DNA from: Labilithrix luteola
Lineage (GTDB): Bacteria; Myxococcota_A; Polyangia; Polyangiales; Polyangiaceae
DNA length: 5,636 nt
Direction of reading: 5' to 3'
Assembly (NCBI GenBank): GCA_026225435.1
Contig: JAMFST010001310.1
Location: 1-5,636, forward strand
The position numbers were made by a program, and so were the translations under genes. This document shows, in pieces, positions 1 through 5,636 of this stretch. Numbering within the stretch: the stretch's first letter is position 1; the number at the start of each line of letters is the position of its first letter. The notes below the pieces were generated by a model. It was not told where the DNA came from, made no database searches, and saw only the letters and a program-made list of their open reading frames with translations.

Positions 1-1
1 C

Positions 2-268
2 GTCGGCTACGGCCTGGGGAGCGAGCGGCCGCGGGTGTGGGTTGGCCAGGCCTCCGAGGAGGAGATCAAGAGCGGTCACGTCGGCAAGACGCACCTCGCG
101 CTCACCGCCCCCGATCGCGCCGCCGTCGACGCCTTTCACGCCGCCGGACTCCAGGCCGGCGCCAAGGACAACGGGCCGCCCGGCCCTCGTCCGCACTACG
201 GGCAGACCTACTACGCGGCCTTCATCGTCGACGCGGACGGGAACAATCTCGAAGCGGTCTGCCGCTAG
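2..268 (+). CDS. VOC family (glyoxalase/bleomycin-resistance fold) protein, C-terminal part
   Basis: The reading frame is open from the first full codon and ends at TAG 266-268, giving 88 visible residues. They match the second half of a small VOC-family protein: a VGYG and WVGQ strand region, then GKTHLAL (His31 of the fragment), a helix DRAAVDAFHAAGL, a GPRPHYGQTYYAAF segment, and a final strand DADGNNLEAV (Glu84). In VOC proteins a His early in the module and a Glu in the last strand usually bind a divalent metal, and His31 and Glu84 sit where those ligands are expected. The family includes glyoxalases, dioxygenases and antibiotic-binding proteins; this subgroup is often annotated only as VOC protein, so no substrate can be given. 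The true start lies before the window; the GTG at 35 is internal to the domain and unlikely to be the start. It converges on the pseudouridine synthase gene, overlapping it by 4 bp. Confidence 0.86.
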   Translation, partial: VGYGLGSERPRVWVGQASEEEIKSGHVGKTHLALTAPDRAAVDAFHAAGLQAGAKDNGPPGPRPHYGQTYYAAFIVDADGNNLEAVCR

Positions 269-1320
269 AGTTGACCTGCTGACGGCGCCGCGGCGGAGAG
301 CCGCGCCAGCGTCTCGGCGAAGTCGTCCGGCGGCGAGCGCTCCCAGTGGACCGGCTCCTCGGTCGCCGGGTGCACGAAGCCGAGCTCGGCGGCGTGCAGC
401 ATCATTCGCGGCGCGGGGATCTGCTCGCCGACGAAGCCGCGGATGTACACCCGCTCGCCGATGAGCGGGTGCCCCGCTTCGCTCAGGTGGATGCGGATCT
501 GGTGGGTGCGGCCGGTCTCGAGGCGGCAGGAGACGAGCGTCGCCCCCTCCAGGTGCTCGACCGGCTCGACGTGGGTGACGGCGCGCTGCGCTCCGGCGAG
601 CGATCCCTTGGCCTTCTTGCGCATCCCCGGGGTCATCGCCTCGATGGATCCGCGCAGGCCGTCGCCGCGATTTTCCACCAGGTGGCTGGTGATGGTGCGC
701 GCCGTCAGCCGGCCGTGCACCAGCGCGAGGTACCGGCGCTCGACGGTGTGCGCGCGGAACTCGGCGGTGAGCGCCTGCTTGGCCAGCCAGGTGCGGGTGA
801 AGACGATGAGCCCACTGGTCTCCTTGTCGAGACGGTGGACGATACCGAGGTTGGGCCGCTCGGCGTTGGTCCGCACCGGCGCGCGCCCGGCCGTTCCGCC
901 CGCCGCGCGTGCCGTCCGCGCCAGCCGGGTCAGGTGATCGCGCACCAGCGCGTCGAGCGTCTCGGCGCGCGCATCGGCCGCCGTCGCCCCGATCCCCTCG
1001 TAGGGGATCGTGCTCAGCCCGGCGGGCTTGTCGACCACCACCACGTGCGCGTCGAGGTGCACCAGCGCCGAGGGCTCGAGGTACGGCCGGTCACGCCGCC
1101 GCGCGCGCGGGTCGAAGGCGATGGCCGAGCCGGCGCGCACGTTCCGGGTGGCCGAGCGCAGGACCTGGCCGTCCACGGACACCTTCCCCTCGGTGATCCA
1201 GCGCCGACAATCGCCCCATGACGCGCCGAGGTTCGCGCGGAGCACCGCGTCCAGCATGTGCCCGCCCTGCTCGGGGGTCACCACCCACGATCCCGCGGTG
1301 GGCGCCTTCGGCTCCGTCAT
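265..1320 (-). CDS. RluA-family pseudouridine synthase with N-terminal S4 domain
   Basis: Complete 351-residue protein that converts specific uridines in rRNA or tRNA to pseudouridine in the cytoplasm. Residues about 20-70 form an S4-like RNA-binding domain (HMLDAVLRANLG, then RRWITEGKVSVDGQVL). The catalytic domain shows VVVVDKPAGLSTIP (93-106), the hallmark GIVHRLDKETSGL (159-171) with the presumed catalytic Asp165, RRYLALVHG (195-203), GRTHQIRIHL (270-279) and RMMLHAAELGF (305-315). About 64 residues separate Lys98 from His162, which I judge to be some 25 more than in typical RluC/RluD; the extra part is Ala/Arg-rich (about 120-155). The ATG start is supported by an in-frame TGA 24 bp upstream. 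No clear Shine-Dalgarno precedes it. Whether it is RluA-, RluC- or RluD-like in target cannot be decided from the sequence. It is divergent from the response regulator and convergent with the VOC gene. Confidence 0.95.
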   Translation of the reverse strand: MTEPKAPTAGSWVVTPEQGGHMLDAVLRANLGASWGDCRRWITEGKVSVDGQVLRSATRNVRAGSAIAFDPRARRRDRPYLEPSALVHLDAHVVVVDKPAGLSTIPYEGIGATAADARAETLDALVRDHLTRLARTARAAGGTAGRAPVRTNAERPNLGIVHRLDKETSGLIVFTRTWLAKQALTAEFRAHTVERRYLALVHGRLTARTITSHLVENRGDGLRGSIEAMTPGMRKKAKGSLAGAQRAVTHVEPVEHLEGATLVSCRLETGRTHQIRIHLSEAGHPLIGERVYIRGFVGEQIPAPRMMLHAAELGFVHPATEEPVHWERSPPDDFAETLARLSAAAPSAGQL

Positions 1321-1350
1321 GCCCAGGGCTGTACTCGTTCACACGTTGCC

Positions 1351-1365
1351 TTTGCCAGTGACAAA
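1351..1365. promoter_or_regulatory. Imperfect 15-bp palindrome, candidate operator
   Basis: TTTGCCAGTGACAAA compared with its reverse complement matches at 12 of the 14 non-central positions, giving the pattern TTTGNCANTGNCAAA. It overlaps the spacer of the weak + strand promoter candidate and the - strand TTGTCA hexamer, which is where a repressor or a shared regulator would bind. No known binding consensus is assigned, and a single occurrence could be chance. Confidence 0.25.
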
Positions 1366-1427
1366 CGGGTAGGCTCGCGCACGTAGCCTCCACCCTGTCC
1401 GCATTTGCCCGCGTTAGCGTAAGTCCC

Positions 1428-1431
1428 GGAG
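1428..1431 (+). promoter_or_regulatory. Ribosome binding site of the response regulator gene (GGAG)
   Basis: GGAG lies six bases before the GTG at 1438, which is normal Shine-Dalgarno spacing. It supports a GTG start, as does an in-frame TAA at 1420-1422 with no other common start codon between. It is the only clear Shine-Dalgarno in the window; valS, the pseudouridine synthase gene and the last gene lack one. Confidence 0.7.
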
Positions 1432-1437
1432 CCACCC

Positions 1438-2358
1438 GTGCCCAAGACACTCCTCGCCGTCGACGACAGCGCCACGATGCGCAAGGTGCTCGAGATCACC
1501 TTCAGCGGAGAAGACTTCAACGTCGTCACGGCCTCCAGCAAGGACAGCGCTCTGGCGCAGCTGGGCACCGAGCCGCAGGTGATCGTCGTGGACACCGTGC
1601 TCGGCTCCGAGGACGGGTACGCCGTCGCCAAGGAGATCCGCGCACGTGACAGCAAGGCGGTCATCATCCTGATGGCGAGCCGCTACGCCCCCTACGACGC
1701 GGCCAAGGGCAAGGACGCGGGCGCCGACGACTTCATGGATAAGCCCTTCGATACGCAGCAGGCGATCGACAAGGTGAAGCGCGCCATCGTCACCCGCGAG
1801 TCGTCGCCGAGCGCTCCGGCAGCGGCGGCGACGCCCGCCCCCCCTCCGGCCGCCACGCCGAAGCCGGCCACCCCGGTCGCGGCCGCCGTGCCGCGCGCGC
1901 CGGCGTCTCCCGTCCTTCCGATCACCGCCAAGCCGACGCAGGGCTCGGTGGGCCAGCGCTCGGGCACCCTGGTGTTCGGTCAGCCGGTCCAGGTCGGCCC
2001 GGCTCCGGTCGTCACCGGCATCCCGGCCGCTCCGGCCGCAGCTCCGGCTCCGGCGGCCCCCGCCGCGGCAGCGGCTCCGGTCGCGGCGGCTCCCGCTCCG
2101 GCTCCCGCGGCTGCTGCTCCCGCCCCCGCTGCTCCGGCCGCCGCCTCTGCCGGCGCCGGTGGCGCTGGTGCGGCCAGTGGCGCGGTCAACGGTCACTTCA
2201 CGGCTCGCCTCGGTGAGCTCGGTCTCACCGCCGAGCAGGTCCAGGCGGTGGTCGCGCTCTCCCGCGAGGTCGTCGAGAAGGTGGTCTGGGAAGTCGTCCC
2301 CCAGCTGGCCGAGTCGATGATCAAAGAAGAGATCGCGCGCCTGACTCGCGAAGGCTGA
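1438..2358 (+). CDS. Response regulator: CheY-like receiver, Ala/Pro linker, conserved C-terminal helix
   Basis: 306-residue protein in three parts. Residues 1-120 are a receiver domain: acidic pocket Asp9-Asp10 (LLAVDDSATMRKV), phosphoacceptor Asp52 (VIVVDTVLG) and conserved Lys102 (DKPF). The switch Thr/Ser position falls at Ala80 or Ser81, so it is either lost or shifted by one. Residues about 122-250 are a low-complexity Ala/Pro linker, expected to be disordered. Residues 253-306 form an amphipathic helical module (LTAEQVQAVV, then VVWEVVPQLAE, then IKEEIARL). I recall this type of C-terminus in receiver proteins of deltaproteobacteria and myxobacteria, without a settled function. No DNA-binding, cyclase or kinase domain is present, so output is probably by protein-protein contact. 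The partner kinase is not in the window. GTG start: the next ATG (Met14) would remove the acidic pocket. It lies 41 bp upstream of valS on the same strand and is probably cotranscribed with it. Confidence 0.92.
   Translation: MPKTLLAVDDSATMRKVLEITFSGEDFNVVTASSKDSALAQLGTEPQVIVVDTVLGSEDGYAVAKEIRARDSKAVIILMASRYAPYDAAKGKDAGADDFMDKPFDTQQAIDKVKRAIVTRESSPSAPAAAATPAPPPAATPKPATPVAAAVPRAPASPVLPITAKPTQGSVGQRSGTLVFGQPVQVGPAPVVTGIPAAPAAAPAPAAPAAAAAPVAAAPAPAPAAAAPAPAAPAAASAGAGGAGAASGAVNGHFTARLGELGLTAEQVQAVVALSREVVEKVVWEVVPQLAESMIKEEIARLTREG
2002..2175 (+). repeat. Degenerate GCTCCG/GCTCCC repeat encoding the Ala/Pro linker
   Basis: Within the response regulator gene, Ala and Pro codons alternate in an irregular hexamer repeat, densest at 2029-2133. 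By hand count, 14 of 34 Ala codons here are GCT, against 1 of 17 in the receiver part of the same gene. This suggests growth by repeat slippage of a GCTCCG-type unit instead of the codon choice seen elsewhere. The frame is kept throughout. Functionally it encodes a flexible tether between receiver and C-terminal helix. Confidence 0.6.
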
Positions 2359-2399
2359 GGATCCGGCTGACGCAGCTGTCGTGGTAAGCACGGCGTGTC

Positions 2400-5285
2400 A
2401 TGAGCGACACGCCCGCCGCCGCGCCCGCCAAACCTGCAGCCACCGAGACCACCGAGACCCCGCAGCTCTCGAAGCCGTACGAGCCGCACGAGGTCGAGCC
2501 GCGCTGGTACGCGTTCTGGCAAGAGGCGGGCGTCTTCGACGCGAACGATGACCCGGCGGATACGCGTCCGCCGTACGTCATCCCTATGCCGCCGCCGAAC
2601 GTCACCGGCGTGCTGCACATGGGCCACGCCCAGCGCGTGACCCTGCAGGACGGCCTCGTTCGCTACCACCGCATGCGCGGGTTCAACACCCTCTGGCAGC
2701 CGGGGATCGACCACGCCGGCATCGCCACCCAGCTCGTCGTCGAGCGGCAGCTGGCGCGCGAGGGCGGCCCGGATCGCCACGCGCTCGGTCGCGAGGCGTT
2801 CCTCGAGCGCGTCTGGACCTGGAAGAACCAGAGCGGCGGTCGTATCGCCGAGCAGCAGCGCCTCCTCGGCGCCTCGCCCGACTGGCGCCGCAGCAAGTTC
2901 ACCATGGACGCCGACATGAGCGTCGCGGTGAAGGAGGCCTTCGTCCGTCTGTACGAGGAGGGGCTGATGTACCGCGCCACGCGGCTCATCAACTGGTGCC
3001 CCGAGTGCCGCACGGCGCTGTCGGATCTCGAGGTCGACAACGAGGAGGGGGCCAACGGCGAGCTCTTCGAGTTCGCGTACAAGGTCGACGGCGAGGACGG
3101 CGAGATCGTTGTGGCGACGACCCGCCCGGAGACGATGCTCGGCGACACCGCCGTCGCCGTTCACCCGGACGATCCGCGCTACACGCACCTGCACGGCAAG
3201 ATGCTGGTGCACCCCTTCGTCGCGCGGAAGGTGCCGATCATCACCGACGCGATCCTCGTCGATCCGAAGTTCGGCACCGGCGCGGTGAAGGTCACCCCGG
3301 CGCACGACTTCAACGACTTCGCCACCGGCAAGCGCCACAACCTGCCCGAGATCAGCGTCATGAATCTCGACGGCACGATGAACGAGGAGGCGGGCGAGTT
3401 CGCCGGCCTCGATCGCAAGCGCGCCCGCACCGCGGTGAAGAAGGCGCTCGACGAGAAGGGGCTCGCGCGTGGTTCGAAGCCGCACATCCTCACCCTCCCC
3501 AGGTGCCAGCGCTCCGGCGGCGTGGTCGAGCCGATGATCTCGACCCAGTGGTTCCTCAAGATGGGCGAGATGGCCGGCCAGGCGCTCGAGGCCGTGCGCA
3601 GCGGCAAGACCGAGATCATCCCGCCGGAGTGGACCAAGACGTACGACCACTTCCTCGAGAACATCCAGGACTGGTGCGTCTCGCGGCAGCTGTGGTGGGG
3701 GCACCAGATCCCCGCGTGGCACGGGCCGAACGGCGAGATCCGCGTCGGCCGCGAGCGCCCGGCGGAGTGCACCGAGGAGAACGGCTGGACGCAGGATCCG
3801 GACGTCCTCGATACCTGGTTCTCGAGCGCGCTGTGGCCCTTCGCGACCCTCGGCTGGCCCGAGAAGACCCCTGCCCTCGCCAAGTTCTACCCCGCGAGCG
3901 ATCTCGAGACCGGCTACGACATCCTCTTCTTCTGGGTCGCCCGCATGATGATGTTCGGGCTCCACTTCACCGGCGAGGTGCCCTTCAAGCGCATCCTGCT
4001 GAGCGGCCTGCTCGTCGACGAGAGCGGCGAGAAGATGAGCAAGGTCAAAGGCAACGGGATCGATCCGCTCGATCTCATCTACGGCGCCAAGTTCACCGAG
4101 GTGGTGAAGAAGACCTCCCCCGGCGTGCCCGAGGCCGAGGCGATGACCGCCTTCAAGAAGGCGTATCCGTCGGTGAAGGACATGGGCGAAGGCTTCCCCG
4201 CCTTCGGCGCCGACGCCCTGCGCTTCACGCTGGCGAGCTTCCCGCCGTCCAACCAGCGCATCAGCCTCGCCCCCAAGCGCATCGAGGGCTACCGCCACTT
4301 CGTCAACAAGATCTGGAACGCGACCCGCTTCGCGCTGCAGAACCTCGGGCTCGACGGAAACAGCACCGACGCCAGCGCCTTCGAGTCGGTCTTCACCACC
4401 AAGCCGGCGTTCCTCTACAACCGGTGGATCCTCTCGCGCATGGCCCACGCCATCGCCCGGGCGCACGAAGGCTTCGCCAGCTTCCGCATCGACGAGACCG
4501 CGCTCGCCAGCTACCGCTTCTTCTACAACGACTTCTGCGACTGGTACGTCGAGCTGACCAAGGCGGTCTTCGCCGCGGAAAGCCCGTATGCGCAGCACGC
4601 CGAGGAGACGCGGGCCACGATGGTGCACGTCCTCGAGACGTCGCTCCGCCTGATGCACCCGCTGATGCCCTTCGTGACCGAGGAGCTGTGGCAGCGCACG
4701 CCGAAGCTGCAGGAGCGGAAGACATCGATCGCCTTCGGGCCGTACCCGAGCTCGCACGATGCGTCGATCGACGCGGAAGCGGACCGGGAGATGGACGTCG
4801 TGAAGGCGGTCATCGGCGCGGCGCGCACGCTGCGCAGCGAGCACGACGTGAAGCCGAAGGAGAAGGTGCCGCTCTCGGTCCGCACCGCGTCCACCGAGGT
4901 CAAAGCGCACCTCGCCCGCAGCGAGTTCGCCATCCGCGCCCTGGTGAACACCAGCGGCCCGGTCACCATCGGCGGCGCCGAGGTCCAGCGCACGCCGGGC
5001 ACCATGGTCGCCGTCGTCCCGAGCCACGCCGGTGCCATCGAGGTGATGGTCGGCCTCAAGGGGCTGGTCACCGCCGACAAGGAGCGCGGGCGCTACGAGC
5101 GCGAGGTGAAGCGGGTCGAGAAGGAGATCCTCGTCATCGACAAGAAGCTCGGCGCCAAGGGCTTCGTCGACCGGGCGCCGCCGGAGGTGGTCCAGGAGGC
5201 GCAGCAGCAGCGCGCCGCCCTGGTGGAGGCCCGCGCCCGGCTCGAGGAGAGTAAAGATCTGGCCGCGGAGCTGACCGAGACCTGA
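2400..5285 (+). CDS. valS: Valyl-tRNA synthetase
   Basis: Complete 961-residue class I synthetase that attaches valine to tRNA-Val using ATP, in the cytoplasm; essential. Signature HMGH is at 73-76 within PPPNVTGVLHMGHA, and the KMSKS-type loop reads KMSKV (545-549). The CP1 editing domain, which hydrolyses mischarged Thr-tRNA-Val, shows ATTRPETMLGDTAVAV (239-254) and GAVKVTPAHDFND (294-306). Zinc-type Cys pairs are mostly degenerate: CPEC (200-203) remains, but CQRS (369-372) has lost its second Cys. After DPLDLI (555-560) comes an insertion of about 40 residues before GADALRF (603-609), as in E. coli ValS. The anticodon-binding domain follows (WILSRM 676-681, DFCDWYVELTK 711-721, HPLMPFVTEELW 753-764), then a C-terminal coiled coil (about 885-955) that contacts tRNA. 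About 24 Ala/Pro/Thr-rich residues precede the conserved KPYEPHEVE. An in-frame TAA at 2385-2387 makes the ATG at 2400 the only sensible start; the Shine-Dalgarno is weak. Confidence 0.99.
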   Translation: MSDTPAAAPAKPAATETTETPQLSKPYEPHEVEPRWYAFWQEAGVFDANDDPADTRPPYVIPMPPPNVTGVLHMGHAQRVTLQDGLVRYHRMRGFNTLWQPGIDHAGIATQLVVERQLAREGGPDRHALGREAFLERVWTWKNQSGGRIAEQQRLLGASPDWRRSKFTMDADMSVAVKEAFVRLYEEGLMYRATRLINWCPECRTALSDLEVDNEEGANGELFEFAYKVDGEDGEIVVATTRPETMLGDTAVAVHPDDPRYTHLHGKMLVHPFVARKVPIITDAILVDPKFGTGAVKVTPAHDFNDFATGKRHNLPEISVMNLDGTMNEEAGEFAGLDRKRARTAVKKALDEKGLARGSKPHILTLPRCQRSGGVVEPMISTQWFLKMGEMAGQALEAVRSGKTEIIPPEWTKTYDHFLENIQDWCVSRQLWWGHQIPAWHGPNGEIRVGRERPAECTEENGWTQDPDVLDTWFSSALWPFATLGWPEKTPALAKFYPASDLETGYDILFFWVARMMMFGLHFTGEVPFKRILLSGLLVDESGEKMSKVKGNGIDPLDLIYGAKFTEVVKKTSPGVPEAEAMTAFKKAYPSVKDMGEGFPAFGADALRFTLASFPPSNQRISLAPKRIEGYRHFVNKIWNATRFALQNLGLDGNSTDASAFESVFTTKPAFLYNRWILSRMAHAIARAHEGFASFRIDETALASYRFFYNDFCDWYVELTKAVFAAESPYAQHAEETRATMVHVLETSLRLMHPLMPFVTEELWQRTPKLQERKTSIAFGPYPSSHDASIDAEADREMDVVKAVIGAARTLRSEHDVKPKEKVPLSVRTASTEVKAHLARSEFAIRALVNTSGPVTIGGAEVQRTPGTMVAVVPSHAGAIEVMVGLKGLVTADKERGRYEREVKRVEKEILVIDKKLGAKGFVDRAPPEVVQEAQQQRAALVEARARLEESKDLAAELTET

Positions 5286-5324
5286 CGCCCCGCTCCGAAT
5301 CGCCCCTCCATACGACAGTGGTAG

Positions 5325-5342
5325 AAGCCCCGGCCGGGACTT
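5325..5342. repeat. 18-bp near-perfect palindrome between valS and the next gene
   Basis: AAGCCCCGGCCGGGACTT is its own reverse complement except for one mismatched pair (8 of 9 half-site positions match); the core CCCGGCCGGG is perfect. It begins 39 bp after the valS stop and ends 25 bp before the next start codon. There is no spacer loop and no following T tract, so it is a poor intrinsic terminator. It could be a protein-binding site for the downstream gene, but GC-rich DNA yields such runs by chance more easily than average DNA. Confidence 0.35.
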
Positions 5343-5367
5343 GGTATGGCGCGGGCTGCGCGCTGCC

Positions 5368-5636
5368 ATGACCGAACCGAATGTGAACGAGCCGGAAGCG
5401 GCTGATCCGGCTTCTGCCGACGAATCCACGAAGATCGAGGATGCGACGGCGACGTCGGTGCCGTCCGGGAAGAACGGTCACGCCCCGGACGAGCACACCG
5501 CTGCCGAAGGCGCGGACGGGGACGAGGACGGGGACGGCGAAGACGAGCCGGCCGAGAGCGGCCATGGTGGCCCCGGGGCCGGGCTGGCCGAGGACACCTC
5601 GCGGGAAGAGAACACCGCGCGCCTCCCTCGTGACGC
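5368..5636 (+). CDS. Hypothetical protein with acidic low-complexity N-terminus, truncated by window end
   Basis: An ATG at 5368 opens a frame that stays open to the window end: 89 full codons with no stop. The visible protein is rich in Glu, Asp, Ala, Gly and Pro, with only a few basic residues, and peaks in the run GADGDEDGDGEDE (48-60). No signal peptide, membrane segment or known motif is visible, so this looks like a disordered N-terminal extension of a longer protein whose domains lie beyond the window. No Shine-Dalgarno is evident. The same frame is open upstream into the valS end, with TTG at 5341 the only other plausible start, so ATG is preferred. An overlapping ATG at 5346 in another frame stops after 19 codons. 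Spacing of 82 bp from valS leaves open whether the two are cotranscribed. Function not recognised. Codon use with G or C in most third positions fits a real gene. Confidence 0.62.
   Translation, partial: MTEPNVNEPEAADPASADESTKIEDATATSVPSGKNGHAPDEHTAAEGADGDEDGDGEDEPAESGHGGPGAGLAEDTSREENTARLPRD
5515..5538 (+). repeat. 12-bp tandem duplication in the acidic coding segment
   Basis: GACGGGGACGAG (5515-5526) is followed directly by GACGGGGACGGC (5527-5538), matching at 10 of 12 bases and in frame, encoding DGDE then DGDG. It probably arose by slippage and adds to the acidic run of the last gene. Confidence 0.5.

Larger units (their letters stand above)
1321..1437. promoter_or_regulatory. Divergent intergenic region, probable promoters for both flanking genes
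   Basis: This 117-bp gap separates the start codons of two divergently oriented genes, so it must hold the promoter of each unless one is transcribed from further away. On the + strand TTGCCT (1346-1351) and TAGGCT (1370-1375), 18 bp apart, weakly resemble -35 and -10 elements (4 of 6 and 3 of 6 matches). On the - strand TTGTCA (read 1364 to 1359) matches a -35 hexamer at 5 of 6 positions, but I see no good -10 at the right distance. High-GC organisms often have poorly conserved promoters, so the region is a sound promoter location while the exact hexamers are guesses. Confidence 0.4.

Noticed and set aside
289..305. Possible terminator hairpin (CGCGGC stem, five-base loop, GCCGCG) after the VOC gene
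   Set aside because: The stem is only six base pairs, no T tract follows, and it lies within the coding end of the opposite gene. GC-rich DNA forms such stems often.
346..1221. Open frame of 291 codons on the + strand over the pseudouridine synthase gene
   Set aside because: It lies opposite a clearly conserved gene, lacks motifs, and is explained by GC-rich codon bias.
1321..1437. Riboswitch or T-box leader for the valS operon
   Set aside because: The 117-bp divergent gap is too short, and I see no T-box sequence, specifier stem or terminator; T-boxes are also rare outside Gram-positive lineages.
1414..2391. Open frame of 325 codons antisense to the response regulator
   Set aside because: Same codon-aligned shadow effect in GC-rich DNA; the translated product is a low-complexity Arg/Gly/Ser mirror of the Ala/Pro linker.
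2996..5254. Open frame of 752 codons on the + strand overlapping valS in another frame
   Set aside because: The product is an Arg/Gly/Ala-rich composition artefact; all recognisable motifs are in the valS frame.
5343..5360. Sigma-54-like TGG...GC pattern upstream of the last gene
   Set aside because: The spacing and the TTGC half do not match the -24/-12 consensus well enough.
5346..5405. Short frame starting at ATG 5346
   Set aside because: It stops after 19 codons, has no Shine-Dalgarno and overlaps the start of the longer acidic frame.
2193..5429. Open frame of 1078 codons antisense to valS
   Set aside because: It is codon-aligned with valS, so it stays open simply because valS avoids TTA, CTA and TCA codons. 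The product is Arg/Leu/Gly-rich with no motif, while the sense strand encodes a full ValS.

Overview
The window is very GC-rich, with G or C at most third codon positions, and is almost fully coding. It looks like an ordinary chromosomal stretch from a Gram-negative bacterium, most likely Myxococcota or another deltaproteobacterial-type lineage. Two things suggest this: a receiver protein with a long Ala/Pro linker and a C-terminal VVWEVVPQLAE helix, a layout I associate with those groups, and a valyl-tRNA synthetase that carries the proteobacterial-type insertion after its KMSKS loop. The taxonomic call is inference; the window holds no rRNA or other marker.

Layout. (1) Bases 2-268, + strand: C-terminal half of a small VOC (glyoxalase/bleomycin-resistance fold) protein, cut by the window edge. 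(2) Bases 265-1320, - strand: a complete RluA-family pseudouridine synthase with an N-terminal S4 domain. It converges on the VOC gene and the two stop codons overlap in a shared CTAG. (3) Bases 1321-1437: a 117-bp divergent intergenic region with an imperfect 15-bp palindrome and weak promoter-like hexamers. (4) Bases 1438-2358, + strand: a single-domain response regulator (CheY-like receiver, Ala/Pro linker, short conserved C-terminal helix). (5) Bases 2400-5285, + strand: complete valS, 41 bp downstream of the regulator and probably cotranscribed with it. (6) Bases 5286-5367: an 82-bp gap with an 18-bp near-palindrome. (7) Bases 5368-5636, + strand: the start of a gene with a strongly acidic, low-complexity N-terminus, cut by the window end.

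Two of the complete genes serve translation: valS charges tRNA-Val and the pseudouridine synthase modifies rRNA or tRNA. The regulator sits between them and has no recognisable DNA-binding or enzymatic output domain, so its link to them is positional only. I found no mobile element, CRISPR array, tRNA, rRNA or convincing intrinsic terminator, and no clear sign of a new multi-gene system. The most interesting items are the receiver/helix protein next to valS, the two intergenic palindromes and the acidic N-terminus at the right edge.
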